64,000 nt of DNA from Mycobacterium sp. E2479. Lineage in GTDB: Bacteria; Actinomycetota; Actinomycetes; Mycobacteriales; Mycobacteriaceae. Below are positions 43,397 through 51,733 of the stretch, one piece after another. The stretch covers positions 124,001 to 188,000 of the forward strand of contig NZ_LZJR01000086.1 in assembly GCF_001667925.1 (NCBI RefSeq), written 5' to 3'. The stretch's first letter is position 1. Each line of letters starts with the position of its first letter. The notes beneath the pieces are model-generated. The model was not told where the DNA came from and made no database searches. It was given only the letters and a program-made list of their open reading frames with translations. Both the position numbers and the translations under genes were made by a program.

Positions 43397-44470
43397 TTGG
43401 CTATTCGAGTTGCGCAGTGGGCGACGGGCGCCGTCGGTCGCGCCGCGCTGCAGGAGCTCATTGAGAACCCCCATTATCAGCTGGTGGGCGTACTTGTATA
43501 CGATCCCGCGAAGGTCGGCCTCGACGCCGCCGCGCTGTGCGGACTACCGCCGACCACCGGCGTGGTCGCCACGGCAGACAAGGATGAGATCACCGCGCTG
43601 TGCGCGGATGTCGTCGTGCACGCGGCCAGCAAGGCGCATGCCATCGAGACGAACGCCGAGGACATCTGCCGCCTTCTGGCCGCCGGCAGCACAGTCATCA
43701 CCACGACGTCGTATAACCACCTGCCCACCTATGGTGCGGACACCGAGGCGGCGTTCGCGAAGGCCTGCCAACAAGGCGGATCGAGGTTCCACGCAGCAGG
43801 TGAGAACCCGGGGTTCATGTTCGAGCGTTTGGTCGCGACGGTGACGGGGTTGAGCAAGACGATCGACCGCATCGACCTCTACGAGGCCACCGACGTGTCA
43901 GCCGTCGACAGTCGGCCCATGCTCGTCGACCTGATGGGCATGGGCAGGCGCCCAGAAGACGTCAGCATCGATTCCCCGATCATCAAGAAGCTGGACCTGG
44001 CCTATCGCCAAGCGCTCAATGCGACGGCCGACGTGCTCGGAATTACCCTGTCGCACATCGATGTGGCGGTCGACGCCACCACCCTGCCCTATGACATCGA
44101 GGTCCTCGCCGGCACGATTGACGCGGGAACAGTTGTCGGACAGCGTTTTTCGTGGGTGGGACATTGGTCGGGTCGACCGTTGCTGGCCATTCACGAGGAG
44201 TGGGTGTTGACGCGCGACCTTCCTCAGTGGGGCATGGCCCCCCTGGCGCCTGGTGAGAAGGCGCCGCTGATTCGCGCGGTCATCAGGGGTGAGCCGAGCT
44301 TCGAACTGCAACTCGACGTCGGCTCCGACGGCCAGGCAGCAGTGGGCCAGCACGCCATGCCGGGTCATCTGATGATCGCGATGGGCGCGGTTCGCGCCAT
44401 TCCCTACGTGCTTGCCCAACCGCCGGGCATCGTGACCGCACCGGTGTTCGGTGCGATCCAATTAACTTGA
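43397..44470 (+). CDS. DapB-like NAD(P)-dependent oxidoreductase (paralogue 5)
   Basis: A 357-residue member starting TTG (AIRVAQWATGAVGRAALQEL) after a TGGAGA site. The signature QWATGAVG is at residues 7-14, GENPGFMFERLVATV and AGTIDAGTVVGQRFSWVGHW follow. It is divergent from the P450 operon that contains paralogue 4, with the 19-bp palindrome between, so both may respond to one signal. It ends overlapping the convergent substrate-binding-protein gene by 9 bp. Confidence 0.83.
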   Translation: MAIRVAQWATGAVGRAALQELIENPHYQLVGVLVYDPAKVGLDAAALCGLPPTTGVVATADKDEITALCADVVVHAASKAHAIETNAEDICRLLAAGSTVITTTSYNHLPTYGADTEAAFAKACQQGGSRFHAAGENPGFMFERLVATVTGLSKTIDRIDLYEATDVSAVDSRPMLVDLMGMGRRPEDVSIDSPIIKKLDLAYRQALNATADVLGITLSHIDVAVDATTLPYDIEVLAGTIDAGTVVGQRFSWVGHWSGRPLLAIHEEWVLTRDLPQWGMAPLAPGEKAPLIRAVIRGEPSFELQLDVGSDGQAAVGQHAMPGHLMIAMGAVRAIPYVLAQPPGIVTAPVFGAIQLT

Positions 44471-45607
44471 GCTCGGGGCCACCGCGCGTGCGATGTGGTC
44501 GCTGGGCGCCGCATAAAACACATGCGCGCTGCCATCCGGTAGCACCCGTCGGGCCACAAGATAGTCCGAACCCATCCAGCCCTGTCTTATGAACCGTCCG
44601 AACCGAAGGAAGGTGCCCGGGGCGCCGCTGGCCGACGGGACGAGCTTCACCTGCTCCATACCGTTCTTAACCCCCTCGCCGGTCAGCGGGCGCGCGGCGG
44701 CGAGGCCCCGCACGATCACGGTGGCCGCGTCGTGGGACAGGCCCGGCATCGAGTGTGCGGGCCGGCGGCCGTATCGGGCCTCGAAGCGGTCGAGGAAGGC
44801 CTGGCCCACGGTGTTGCGCTCGTCGTAGCTGTCCAGGCCGATCCAGCCGGACAGGTGCCGCATCCATTCCGCGCTGATGTGGGCCATTTCGAAAGCCGTC
44901 GTCGTATACCGCGGGGGATCCCAGCCCGCGGCCAGCAGCGCATCCGTGAAGCCCCAGAGGCCGTGTCCGAACCCGACATGCACCAGTGCGTCGGGTTCCG
45001 ATGCGCGCAGCGCGGTTACCGCCTCGGACTTGTCGGCTTCGACCTGGGGAATCGCCACCGTCGCAACGACCTTCAAACCCGCGGCATCGTATGCCCGTTG
45101 CGCAAAGCCGAGGTATTCCTTACCGATCAGCGAGGCCTCGTAGGCAATGGCGATGCGCGACCGGCCATCGCCGATCATCACCGCGGCCAGCATTACCGGC
45201 TCCTCGGGCATCGAGCCGTTGTTCAACGCGAAGCACCAGTCACCGAGCGCTCCCTCCGATCCCGAGAGGGTGACGATCGGTACTCGCGCCGTGGCCTCGA
45301 CGTGCGAACGCAGCGGCACCACATTGTCCGATACCCACGGCCCGTAGATGGCAAGACAGCCCTCCGCCACAAGCTCATCGAAGGCTCGTTCGACCGCAAG
45401 GTAGGTGCCGTTCGGCAAGCCAACCACGTTGCGTGTCACAAGTTCGATCGGCCGGTCGAGCAGACCCGAGGACAGCGCTTCGTCCATCGCCAGCCGCAGG
45501 GCGTCAACACTGTCGTTGTCGGTGTCGCCGGTGGTCGGATAGTCGTTGAGCAGGCCGACTTTCAGGGGAGCGACTGAACCGTACGCGCGAACCTCGTCGT
45601 CTGCCAT
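44462..45607 (-). CDS. Periplasmic-binding-fold (Leu/Ile/Val-type) protein without signal peptide
   Basis: A 381-residue type I periplasmic-binding-fold protein (Peripla_BP_6-like): LKVGLLNDYPTTGDTDNDSVDALRLAMDEAL at the start, GPWVSDNVVPLRSH and VPIVTLSGSEG in the ligand region, and HDAATVIVRGLAAARPLTGEGVKNGMEQV at the end, as in LivJ/AmiC proteins. There is no signal peptide or lipobox, and no ABC permease or ATPase gene nearby. It may be a cytosolic ligand sensor or carrier, as AmiC is, or a protein exported by an unseen start. Convergent with paralogue 5. Confidence 0.75.
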   Translation of the reverse strand: MADDEVRAYGSVAPLKVGLLNDYPTTGDTDNDSVDALRLAMDEALSSGLLDRPIELVTRNVVGLPNGTYLAVERAFDELVAEGCLAIYGPWVSDNVVPLRSHVEATARVPIVTLSGSEGALGDWCFALNNGSMPEEPVMLAAVMIGDGRSRIAIAYEASLIGKEYLGFAQRAYDAAGLKVVATVAIPQVEADKSEAVTALRASEPDALVHVGFGHGLWGFTDALLAAGWDPPRYTTTAFEMAHISAEWMRHLSGWIGLDSYDERNTVGQAFLDRFEARYGRRPAHSMPGLSHDAATVIVRGLAAARPLTGEGVKNGMEQVKLVPSASGAPGTFLRFGRFIRQGWMGSDYLVARRVLPDGSAHVFYAAPSDHIARAVAPSSS

Positions 45608-45685
45608 AGCGGCAACATACCGGATGAAGGTAGAGGGTATCGACGGGGACGTCAGACTTCATGCCTGCGGAAACCATCGTTTACG

Positions 45686-45706
45686 AAAAGCGCATATAGC
45701 GCTTTT
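45686..45706. promoter_or_regulatory. Inverted repeat upstream of DapB-like paralogue 6
   Basis: Perfect 8-bp arms AAAAGCGC and GCGCTTTT are separated by ATATA, 48 bp before the ATG at 45754. It is neither followed by a T-tract nor similar to the other palindromes. An operator is more likely than a terminator. Confidence 0.45.
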
Positions 45707-45753
45707 GGCGTGTTAGCTTTTCCGGATAGGGGTCGCCGCTCTAAGGAGGAGCA

Positions 45754-46878
45754 ATGACGCTCATGTCGCCGCTCGGAGCCAGTGCGCCACCGACGGAGAA
45801 GAAGTATCGCGTGATCCAGTGGGGCATAGGCAATGTCGGCACCTTGGCGTTGCGACACTTTGCGAACAACCCCCTCTACGAAGTGGTCGGGGTACTCTGC
45901 AATCGCCCGGAGAAAGTCGGCAGAGACGCAGGAGAACTCGTCGGGGTAGGGCCAATCGGCGTGCTAGCGACCACCGACAAGTCCGCCCTGGAGGCCCTCG
46001 ACGCCGACTGCGTGTTCTACGCGCCACTGTGGTCGGACGTCGACGAGATCTGCCGCCTGCTGCGCGGGGGAAAGAGCGTCGTCGCCTCGGGCGGCGCGTG
46101 GTGGCATCGGACCGAAACCAACAGCGCGGACATCGACAAGATCGAAGCGGCGTGCCAAGACGGCGGTACTTCGTTCCATGGAGGTGGCATCCACCCTGGT
46201 TATGCGGCGGACCTGCTAGTTCTGACATTGGCCCGAATCGTCGGCAAGACCGACCACATCCACATCTACGAGGCGGTGAACTTCAACAAGGACACGTTGA
46301 AGTACCTGGACGAGATGGGGTTCGGGAAATCCCCGGCCGAGTTCGCCAAGGGCAATCTTTTCCAAGACGCTTGGTCATTGTTCGCGCAGTCGCTGACGAT
46401 GGTCGTCGAAGGGCTGGGCAAAACTGTCGAGAAATTCACGACGGACGTGGAATTGGGCACGGCCATCCGCGATATCCCCTATGAGGGAACTCCGGATATG
46501 GATATGCCGGGCCTCAAAGGTGTGATCAAGAAGGGCACCGTCGCGTCCCAGCATCACCTCTGGACTGCATGGGTGGACGGCCGGCCATTCATTACCCTGC
46601 ATGAGCTCTACTCGTTCATCGAACACGACGCAATCGACCCGAAGCCGGACTGGGAGCCGTACTACCACTACCGGGTGGTGATTGAAGGAGACCCAGGTAC
46701 CGAGCTGATCCTGCGGGGCAGCCAGCATGCGCGAGACCACGCGAAACCCGGCTACATCGGTTACGCCTGGACTGCGATGGAACCGGTGAACTCCATTCCC
46801 GCCATCTGCGACGCCTCGCCCGGTTTCAAGTCGCACGCCGACCTCGGGCTCATGACTGTTCGCGGCATCGTGCGCTGA
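45754..46878 (+). CDS. DapB-like NAD(P)-dependent oxidoreductase (paralogue 6)
   Basis: A 374-residue member with VIQWGIGNVGTLALRHF at residues 20-36, GVGPIGVLATTDK and GGIHPGYAADLLVLTL, ending AMEPVNSIPAICDASPGFKSHADL. An AAGGAGG-like site precedes the ATG. It is longer than its paralogues by an N-terminal tail and closest in style to the 2,4-diaminopentanoate/amine-dehydrogenase-like annotation group. It is a single gene followed after 55 bp by a TetR gene that may control it. Substrate unknown. Confidence 0.83.
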   Translation: MTLMSPLGASAPPTEKKYRVIQWGIGNVGTLALRHFANNPLYEVVGVLCNRPEKVGRDAGELVGVGPIGVLATTDKSALEALDADCVFYAPLWSDVDEICRLLRGGKSVVASGGAWWHRTETNSADIDKIEAACQDGGTSFHGGGIHPGYAADLLVLTLARIVGKTDHIHIYEAVNFNKDTLKYLDEMGFGKSPAEFAKGNLFQDAWSLFAQSLTMVVEGLGKTVEKFTTDVELGTAIRDIPYEGTPDMDMPGLKGVIKKGTVASQHHLWTAWVDGRPFITLHELYSFIEHDAIDPKPDWEPYYHYRVVIEGDPGTELILRGSQHARDHAKPGYIGYAWTAMEPVNSIPAICDASPGFKSHADLGLMTVRGIVR

Positions 46879-46897
46879 GAACGGCCCCAACCGGCAG

Positions 46898-46920
46898 TCA
46901 ACATACAGACTAAATGTTGA
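46898..46920. promoter_or_regulatory. Inverted repeat before the TetR gene
   Basis: TCAACAT and ATGTTGA arms separated by 9 bp lie 14 bp before the TetR ATG, a usual place for an autoregulatory TetR operator. Confidence 0.5.
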
Positions 46921-46933
46921 TACGATCGTCGAC

Positions 46934-47566
46934 ATGGCGAAGCGCGGCGGGACGGACGTGGATCGGCGCGCCCGAGGCGAGCAGACCCGTCGCGACCTGA
47001 TCGACGCGGGTCGAGAAATCTTCGTGGAACTTGGATACTTCAACACGAGCATCGGTGACCTGGTGGCGAAGTCGGGTGTCGGTACGCGCGGCGCCTTCTA
47101 CCACCACTTCAAAGACAAGGCCGAGCTGTTTCGCGCCGTGTTCGAAGATGTCGAGAACGACCTCACGCTGCGGTCCATCGCCGCTCCCCCGCCCGGGGCG
47201 GACCCATGGGAGCGGCTCACCAGCGGTTTGCACGGATTCCTCGAAGCGGCACAGGAACCCGCGGTACAGCGAGTGATGCTTATCGATGGACCGGTGGTTC
47301 TGGGCTGGGAGGCCCTGCGCAAAATACAGGAGGGCAATAGCATCGCCCTCATCAACGAGGTGGTCCGCGAGGCTATCGCAGCCGGCATCATCGACGACCA
47401 ACCCGTCGGGGAGCTGACACACATGCTGGTCGCCGCGCTCGAGGAGGCCTCGCTTCTGGTCGTGCATGCCGCAAATCCCACCGCGGCCCGCCGTCGAGCC
47501 GCCAAGGTCCTTGACCGGCTTCTGCTTTCATTCGCGGTCAAGCCCCGAAAAATATTGCGGCGGTGA
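46934..47566 (+). CDS. TetR family transcriptional regulator
   Basis: A 210-residue TetR protein. The helix-turn-helix IGDLVAKSGVGTRGAFYHHF is at residues 40-59, preceded by a basic N-terminus (RRARGEQTRRDLIDAG). The C-terminal ligand domain has AAQEPAVQRVMLIDGPVVLGWE, typical of the group with TetR_C domains binding acyl-CoA or drugs. An inverted repeat covers its own promoter. It may regulate the adjacent DapB-like gene, the operon starting at 48171, or itself. Confidence 0.9.
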   Translation: MAKRGGTDVDRRARGEQTRRDLIDAGREIFVELGYFNTSIGDLVAKSGVGTRGAFYHHFKDKAELFRAVFEDVENDLTLRSIAAPPPGADPWERLTSGLHGFLEAAQEPAVQRVMLIDGPVVLGWEALRKIQEGNSIALINEVVREAIAAGIIDDQPVGELTHMLVAALEEASLLVVHAANPTAARRRAAKVLDRLLLSFAVKPRKILRR

Positions 47567-47686
47567 TCGTTTTGACTGCCGCATGCGGACGGTCGCTGCC
47601 CTGATGAAAACGTTCATTTCCGAAAACTGAATACAGTTCTTCCGGTAACTGATAGCCTCGCTCTCAACCTCTGTGCAAGGAGACCC

Positions 47687-48178
47687 ATGCAGCCCGAAGA
47701 CATGATCTTGGTGAGCGTCGACGACCATCTGGTGGAGCCTCCGAACCTGTTCGAGGGCAGGGTCGCGAGCAAGTATGCCGACGAGACACCGCTAATCATT
47801 CGCCAACGTGACGGCTCGGAGGTCTGGACCTTCAACGGCGCGATCATTCCCAACATCGGGCTCAATGCTGTGGCCGGTCGCCCACGCGAAGAGTACGGCG
47901 TCGAGCCCACCGCCTTCGACGAGATGCGGCCGGGGTGCTACGACATCCACGAGCGGATCAAGGACATGGATGCCGGCGGCGTGCTCGGGTCGATGTGCTT
48001 CCCATCCTTCCCTGGCTTCGCAGGCCGGCAACACCGCACCCGCGAGCAGTGCACGGTGGGCGCTCTGCGCGCCGAGGTTGGTGACCACGACGTCGCGGTC
48101 CGCAGCTTTGACCGGGGCCGATTCGAATGCACCGCGGGCGCGACCCTCGGCTCCGAAAGTGCGAAGCTCGATGTCTGA
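47687..48178 (+). pseudogene. Truncated amidohydrolase (N-terminal fragment with foreign tail)
   Basis: The first about 110 residues (MQPEDMILVSVDDHLVEPPNLFEG...DIHERIKDMDAGGVLGSMCFPSFPGFAGR) are the N-terminus of an amidohydrolase_2 protein with metal motif DDHLVEP. After position about 48025 the frame reads 50 residues with no amidohydrolase character and stops, while a whole protein would be about 390 residues. The barrel is therefore lost and the product inactive. The tail overlaps the start of the SDR at 48171 by 8 bp. A deletion that joined the fragment to the SDR upstream region is the simplest explanation. Confidence 0.75.
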
Positions 48179-48965
48179 CAACGGACAACGCTCGGTGCGG
48201 GTCGCGGTCGTCGGCGCCTCTTCCGGCCTCGGCCGATGCATCGGCACCGGCCTCGCCCAGCGCGGCGCCCACGTCGCTCTGCTGGCACGCCGATATGACA
48301 GGTTGGTCGACGCGGCCAAGGAAGCCGGCAATGAGGCCGTGGCCGTCGCTTGCGACGTCACCGTTGCCGACAACTGCCAGAAAGCCATGTCTGAGGTCGT
48401 CGCCGCACTCGGTGGCCTCGATGCCCTCGTGTACACGACCGGCGTGGGCGTGCTGGCGCCACTGCGCGAGGTGACCGCGGATCAATGGGCGCAGTTGTTC
48501 GCCACCAATGTCATCGGTGCCTCGCTCATCACCGCGGCAGCGGCACCACACTTGGCCGCGGCGGCGGGCTCCGTGGTGTACCTGTCTTCACTGAGCGCGT
48601 CCTACACCACTCCGTGGCCATTACTCGGGGCCTACGCGGTTTCCAAGAGCGCACTGGACAAGCTCGTCGAGGCCTGGCGCACCGAACATCCGGAGATCGC
48701 CTTTACTCGCCTCGCCGTGGGCGACAGTCTCGGCGGGGCCGGCGACGCGCAGACCGAATTCAACAAAAGCTGGGATCCCGACGCCCTGGAATCGGCAATC
48801 AGATTCTGGATGGAGAACAAGTACATGCAGGGGGGCCTCGTTGACGCCGAGCACCTGACCGATGTCGTCAATTCCGTGATCCGCTGCGGCAATAGCAGTT
48901 TCATCCCCTATCTGACCTTGGCCCCGCGCGCCTCCGACGCAGTGAAGGAACTTCGGCAATGGTGA
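48171..48965 (+). CDS. SDR family oxidoreductase
   Basis: A 264-residue SDR starting MSDNGQRSVRVAVVGASSGLGR; GASSGLG is at 15-21 and the catalytic pair is in YAVSKSALDKLVEAW. It is similar to the SDR at 36081. Its start lies inside the tail of the truncated amidohydrolase, and its stop overlaps the ATG of the aldehyde dehydrogenase (ATGGTGA). It appears to lead the long plus-strand operon that ends with the MerR gene. Substrate is unknown, probably an alcohol or keto group on a lipid. Confidence 0.87.
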   Translation: MSDNGQRSVRVAVVGASSGLGRCIGTGLAQRGAHVALLARRYDRLVDAAKEAGNEAVAVACDVTVADNCQKAMSEVVAALGGLDALVYTTGVGVLAPLREVTADQWAQLFATNVIGASLITAAAAPHLAAAAGSVVYLSSLSASYTTPWPLLGAYAVSKSALDKLVEAWRTEHPEIAFTRLAVGDSLGGAGDAQTEFNKSWDPDALESAIRFWMENKYMQGGLVDAEHLTDVVNSVIRCGNSSFIPYLTLAPRASDAVKELRQW

Positions 48966-50431
48966 ACCACGAACCGCGCATGCTCATCGACGGCAAGCTC
49001 GTCGAGTCCGAGACGGGACGGCAGTTCGACAACATCAACCCCGCGACCGAAGAAATCCTCGGCGCCACCAGCGACGGGACCCGCGCCGACATGGAACGCG
49101 CCGTCGCTGCGGCGCGGCATGCGTTCGACAACACCGAGTGGTCACGCGACGGCGCGGCGCGGGCCGCCGGACTACGGCAACTGCAGGCAGCGCTCGAGGC
49201 CGAACGCGAGGACCTGCGCACCGAACTCGTCGCCGAAGTGGGCTGTCCCGTGCTGTCGACCTACGGGCCGCAGCTCGACGTCCCCCTCAATGAAGCCCTA
49301 ACCTGGCCCACCAAGATGATCGACGAATTCACTTGGAAGCGTTCACTTCCCGACAAGGACGCTTTCGGCATGGGCAGCCTCACCACCCGCGAAGTCTGGA
49401 AAGAGCCCATCGGTGTCGTCGGCGTCATCACGCCGTGGAACTTCCCGTTCGAGATCATCCTCAACAAGATCGGGCCCATCCTGGCGATGGGCAACACCTG
49501 CGTGCTCAAACCCGCCCCGGACACGCCGTGGAACGCCACCAGAATCGGCCGCATCATCGCCGAGCGCACCGACATCCCGCCCGGCGTCATCAACATCGTG
49601 CCATCATCCGACCACCTTGTCGGCGAGGTGATTTCGAAATCCCCCCTGATCGACATGGTCGCTTTCACCGGCTCGACGGCGACCGGCAGGCGCATCATGG
49701 CTGACGCTGCCCAGACCGTCAAACCCACCTTCCTCGAGCTCGGGGGCAAGTCCGTGTACCTCGTCCTCGACGAGGACGGTGACATCGGCGGCGCGGTTGG
49801 CGGCAGCGCATTCGTCTGCATGCATGCCGGACAGGGCTGCGCCATGCCCACCCGCCTGCTCGTGCCCAACTCTCGCTACGACGAAGCTGTCGAGATCGTC
49901 AAAGCCGCAATGGAAAAGAACAAATACGGCGACCCCACGGATCCTTCGGTGCTGCAGGGCCCGTTGGTCTCCAGGAAGCAGCACGATCGAGTCCTCGGCT
50001 ACATCGAGAAGGGCAAGCAGGAAGGCGCCCGCCTGGTTACCGGCGGCGGGGTGCCCAAGCATCTACCGAAGGGCTATTTCGTCGAGCCGACGGTGTTCTC
50101 AAATGTCGACAACAAGATGACCATCGCACAGGAGGAGATCTTCGGACCCGTGCTGTCGGTGATCGGATTCGACGGCGACGACGACGCTGTGCGAATCGCC
50201 AACGAATCCATCTACGGCCTGTCGGGTGTGGTGTTCGCCAACGACCTCGACCGCGCCAAGTCTGTTGCGGGCCGGATCAGAACCGGCACGCTCGGCATCA
50301 ACGGCGGACTGTGGTACGGCGCGGACGCCCCGTTCGGTGGGTACAAGCAGTCCGGCGTCGGCCGGCAGTGTGGCATCGAGGGGCTCGAAATATTCACCGA
50401 GACAAAGACTGTCGGCTGGCCGGCGTCATAA
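48959..50431 (+). CDS. Aldehyde dehydrogenase
   Basis: A 490-residue ALDH. Catalytic Cys294 is in HAGQGCAMPTR, Glu260 in FLELGGKS, and TPWNFP at 158-163. It would convert an aldehyde, perhaps made by the NDMA-type alcohol dehydrogenase encoded 28 bp downstream, into the acid. The cysteine neighbourhood (GQGC) matches the mycobacterial AldA-like group. Operon position between SDR and ADH supports a two-step alcohol oxidation. Confidence 0.92.
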   Translation: MVNHEPRMLIDGKLVESETGRQFDNINPATEEILGATSDGTRADMERAVAAARHAFDNTEWSRDGAARAAGLRQLQAALEAEREDLRTELVAEVGCPVLSTYGPQLDVPLNEALTWPTKMIDEFTWKRSLPDKDAFGMGSLTTREVWKEPIGVVGVITPWNFPFEIILNKIGPILAMGNTCVLKPAPDTPWNATRIGRIIAERTDIPPGVINIVPSSDHLVGEVISKSPLIDMVAFTGSTATGRRIMADAAQTVKPTFLELGGKSVYLVLDEDGDIGGAVGGSAFVCMHAGQGCAMPTRLLVPNSRYDEAVEIVKAAMEKNKYGDPTDPSVLQGPLVSRKQHDRVLGYIEKGKQEGARLVTGGGVPKHLPKGYFVEPTVFSNVDNKMTIAQEEIFGPVLSVIGFDGDDDAVRIANESIYGLSGVVFANDLDRAKSVAGRIRTGTLGINGGLWYGADAPFGGYKQSGVGRQCGIEGLEIFTETKTVGWPAS

Positions 50432-50459
50432 TCCCCAAATCCTTAGGGAAAGAGTCCAG

Positions 50460-51623
50460 ATGAAGTCCAAAGCAGCGGTATTGCGCGGCGTCGGTGTGGA
50501 CTGGGAAGTCACCGACGTGGAGCTCGACCCGCCCCACGCGGGCGAAGTGCTGGTCAAGATGGCCTACGCGGGGATCTGCCACTCCGATGAGCACTTCTAC
50601 ACCGGCGACAGTGTCCCGACAGCCGAGATGGAAGAGATGATGCGGGCCTCAGGGCTTTCCGTGCCCGAATGGTTCCCCATGCTCGGCGGTCATGAGGGAG
50701 CCGGGGTCGTCGAAACGGTCGGCCCAGAGGTCAAGACGCTCAAACCCGGTGACCATGTGGCCATCTCGTTTCTTCCTGCCTGCGGTAACTGTCGATGGTG
50801 CGCCACCGGCTACACCTACCTGTGCGACGTGGGTGCCGACATCTATGACAAGGCGATGACCACCGATGGCACCCGGCGGCGTCACCTGGCGGGTGAAGAC
50901 CTCATGGCGATGATGCAGGTCGGCACCTTCTCCGAATTCGTGGTTGCATCCGAGCGCTCGCTGGTCAAGGTGCACGATTGGATCCCCTTAGAGGCGGCCT
51001 CGCTGGTCTCCTGCGGTGTGACAACGGGATTCGGTTCAGGTTCGGTTGCGGCAGGCACCCAACCGGGTGACACGGTCGTGATAGTCGGTGTCGGCGGCAT
51101 CGGCATGAACGCCGTGCAAGGCGCGAAAGTCGCGGGCGCCAAACACATCGTCGCCGTCGACCCCAACGAGTTCAAACGCGACATCGCGCCGACTTTCGGC
51201 GCCACCCACACCGCTGTCGACACCGGCGCCGCGCTGGAACTGGTCAAGGAGATCACCTGGGGCGTGATGGCCGACAGGGTCGTTCTCACCCCCGGGGTGG
51301 TGCCCGCAGACATGGTGATGATGGGAATGATGTTGTTGCGCAAGGGCGGAACATGCGTACTGACCGCAATGCCCAAGATCACCGACCTGATGGTACCGAT
51401 GGTCCTTACCGACATGATCAGCTCGTGTAAGACATTCAAGGGTGTGCTTTACGGCGAGATGAACCCGCGGGAAGCCATGCCGAAACTGTTGGCGATGTAC
51501 GAGGCGGGCCTGATCAAGCTCGATGAGCTGGTCACGCAGAAATACAAGCTCGACGACATCAACGAGGCCATGAAAGACCTTCGAGCCGGCAAGAATATTC
51601 GCGGCGTCATCGCCTTCGACTGA
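50460..51623 (+). CDS. NDMA-dependent (mycofactocin-type) Zn alcohol dehydrogenase
   Basis: A 387-residue zinc-dependent MDR alcohol dehydrogenase. Catalytic zinc ligands are Cys40 and His78/Glu79 in GGHEGAG; the structural zinc site is Cys108, 111, 114 and 122. The inserted segment YTGDSVPTAEMEEMMRASGL and the GADIYDKAMTTDGTRR stretch are features of the nicotinoprotein group assayed with NDMA, which keep NAD bound and pass electrons to mycofactocin. M. tuberculosis relatives are AdhB and AdhD (Rv3086, in the mymA operon). ATG 50460 is chosen; the upstream frame belongs to the ALDH. Confidence 0.9.
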   Translation: MKSKAAVLRGVGVDWEVTDVELDPPHAGEVLVKMAYAGICHSDEHFYTGDSVPTAEMEEMMRASGLSVPEWFPMLGGHEGAGVVETVGPEVKTLKPGDHVAISFLPACGNCRWCATGYTYLCDVGADIYDKAMTTDGTRRRHLAGEDLMAMMQVGTFSEFVVASERSLVKVHDWIPLEAASLVSCGVTTGFGSGSVAAGTQPGDTVVIVGVGGIGMNAVQGAKVAGAKHIVAVDPNEFKRDIAPTFGATHTAVDTGAALELVKEITWGVMADRVVLTPGVVPADMVMMGMMLLRKGGTCVLTAMPKITDLMVPMVLTDMISSCKTFKGVLYGEMNPREAMPKLLAMYEAGLIKLDELVTQKYKLDDINEAMKDLRAGKNIRGVIAFD

Positions 51624-51733
51624 CGCCGTGCGCCTCGGGGCCGCGTTGCGACAACACGACGCGGGATAGAACTCCGTCATACCCACGAAAGCTGCCATTG
51701 ACCAATGTCACCATTTGGTGTTGACTGCGTTGT

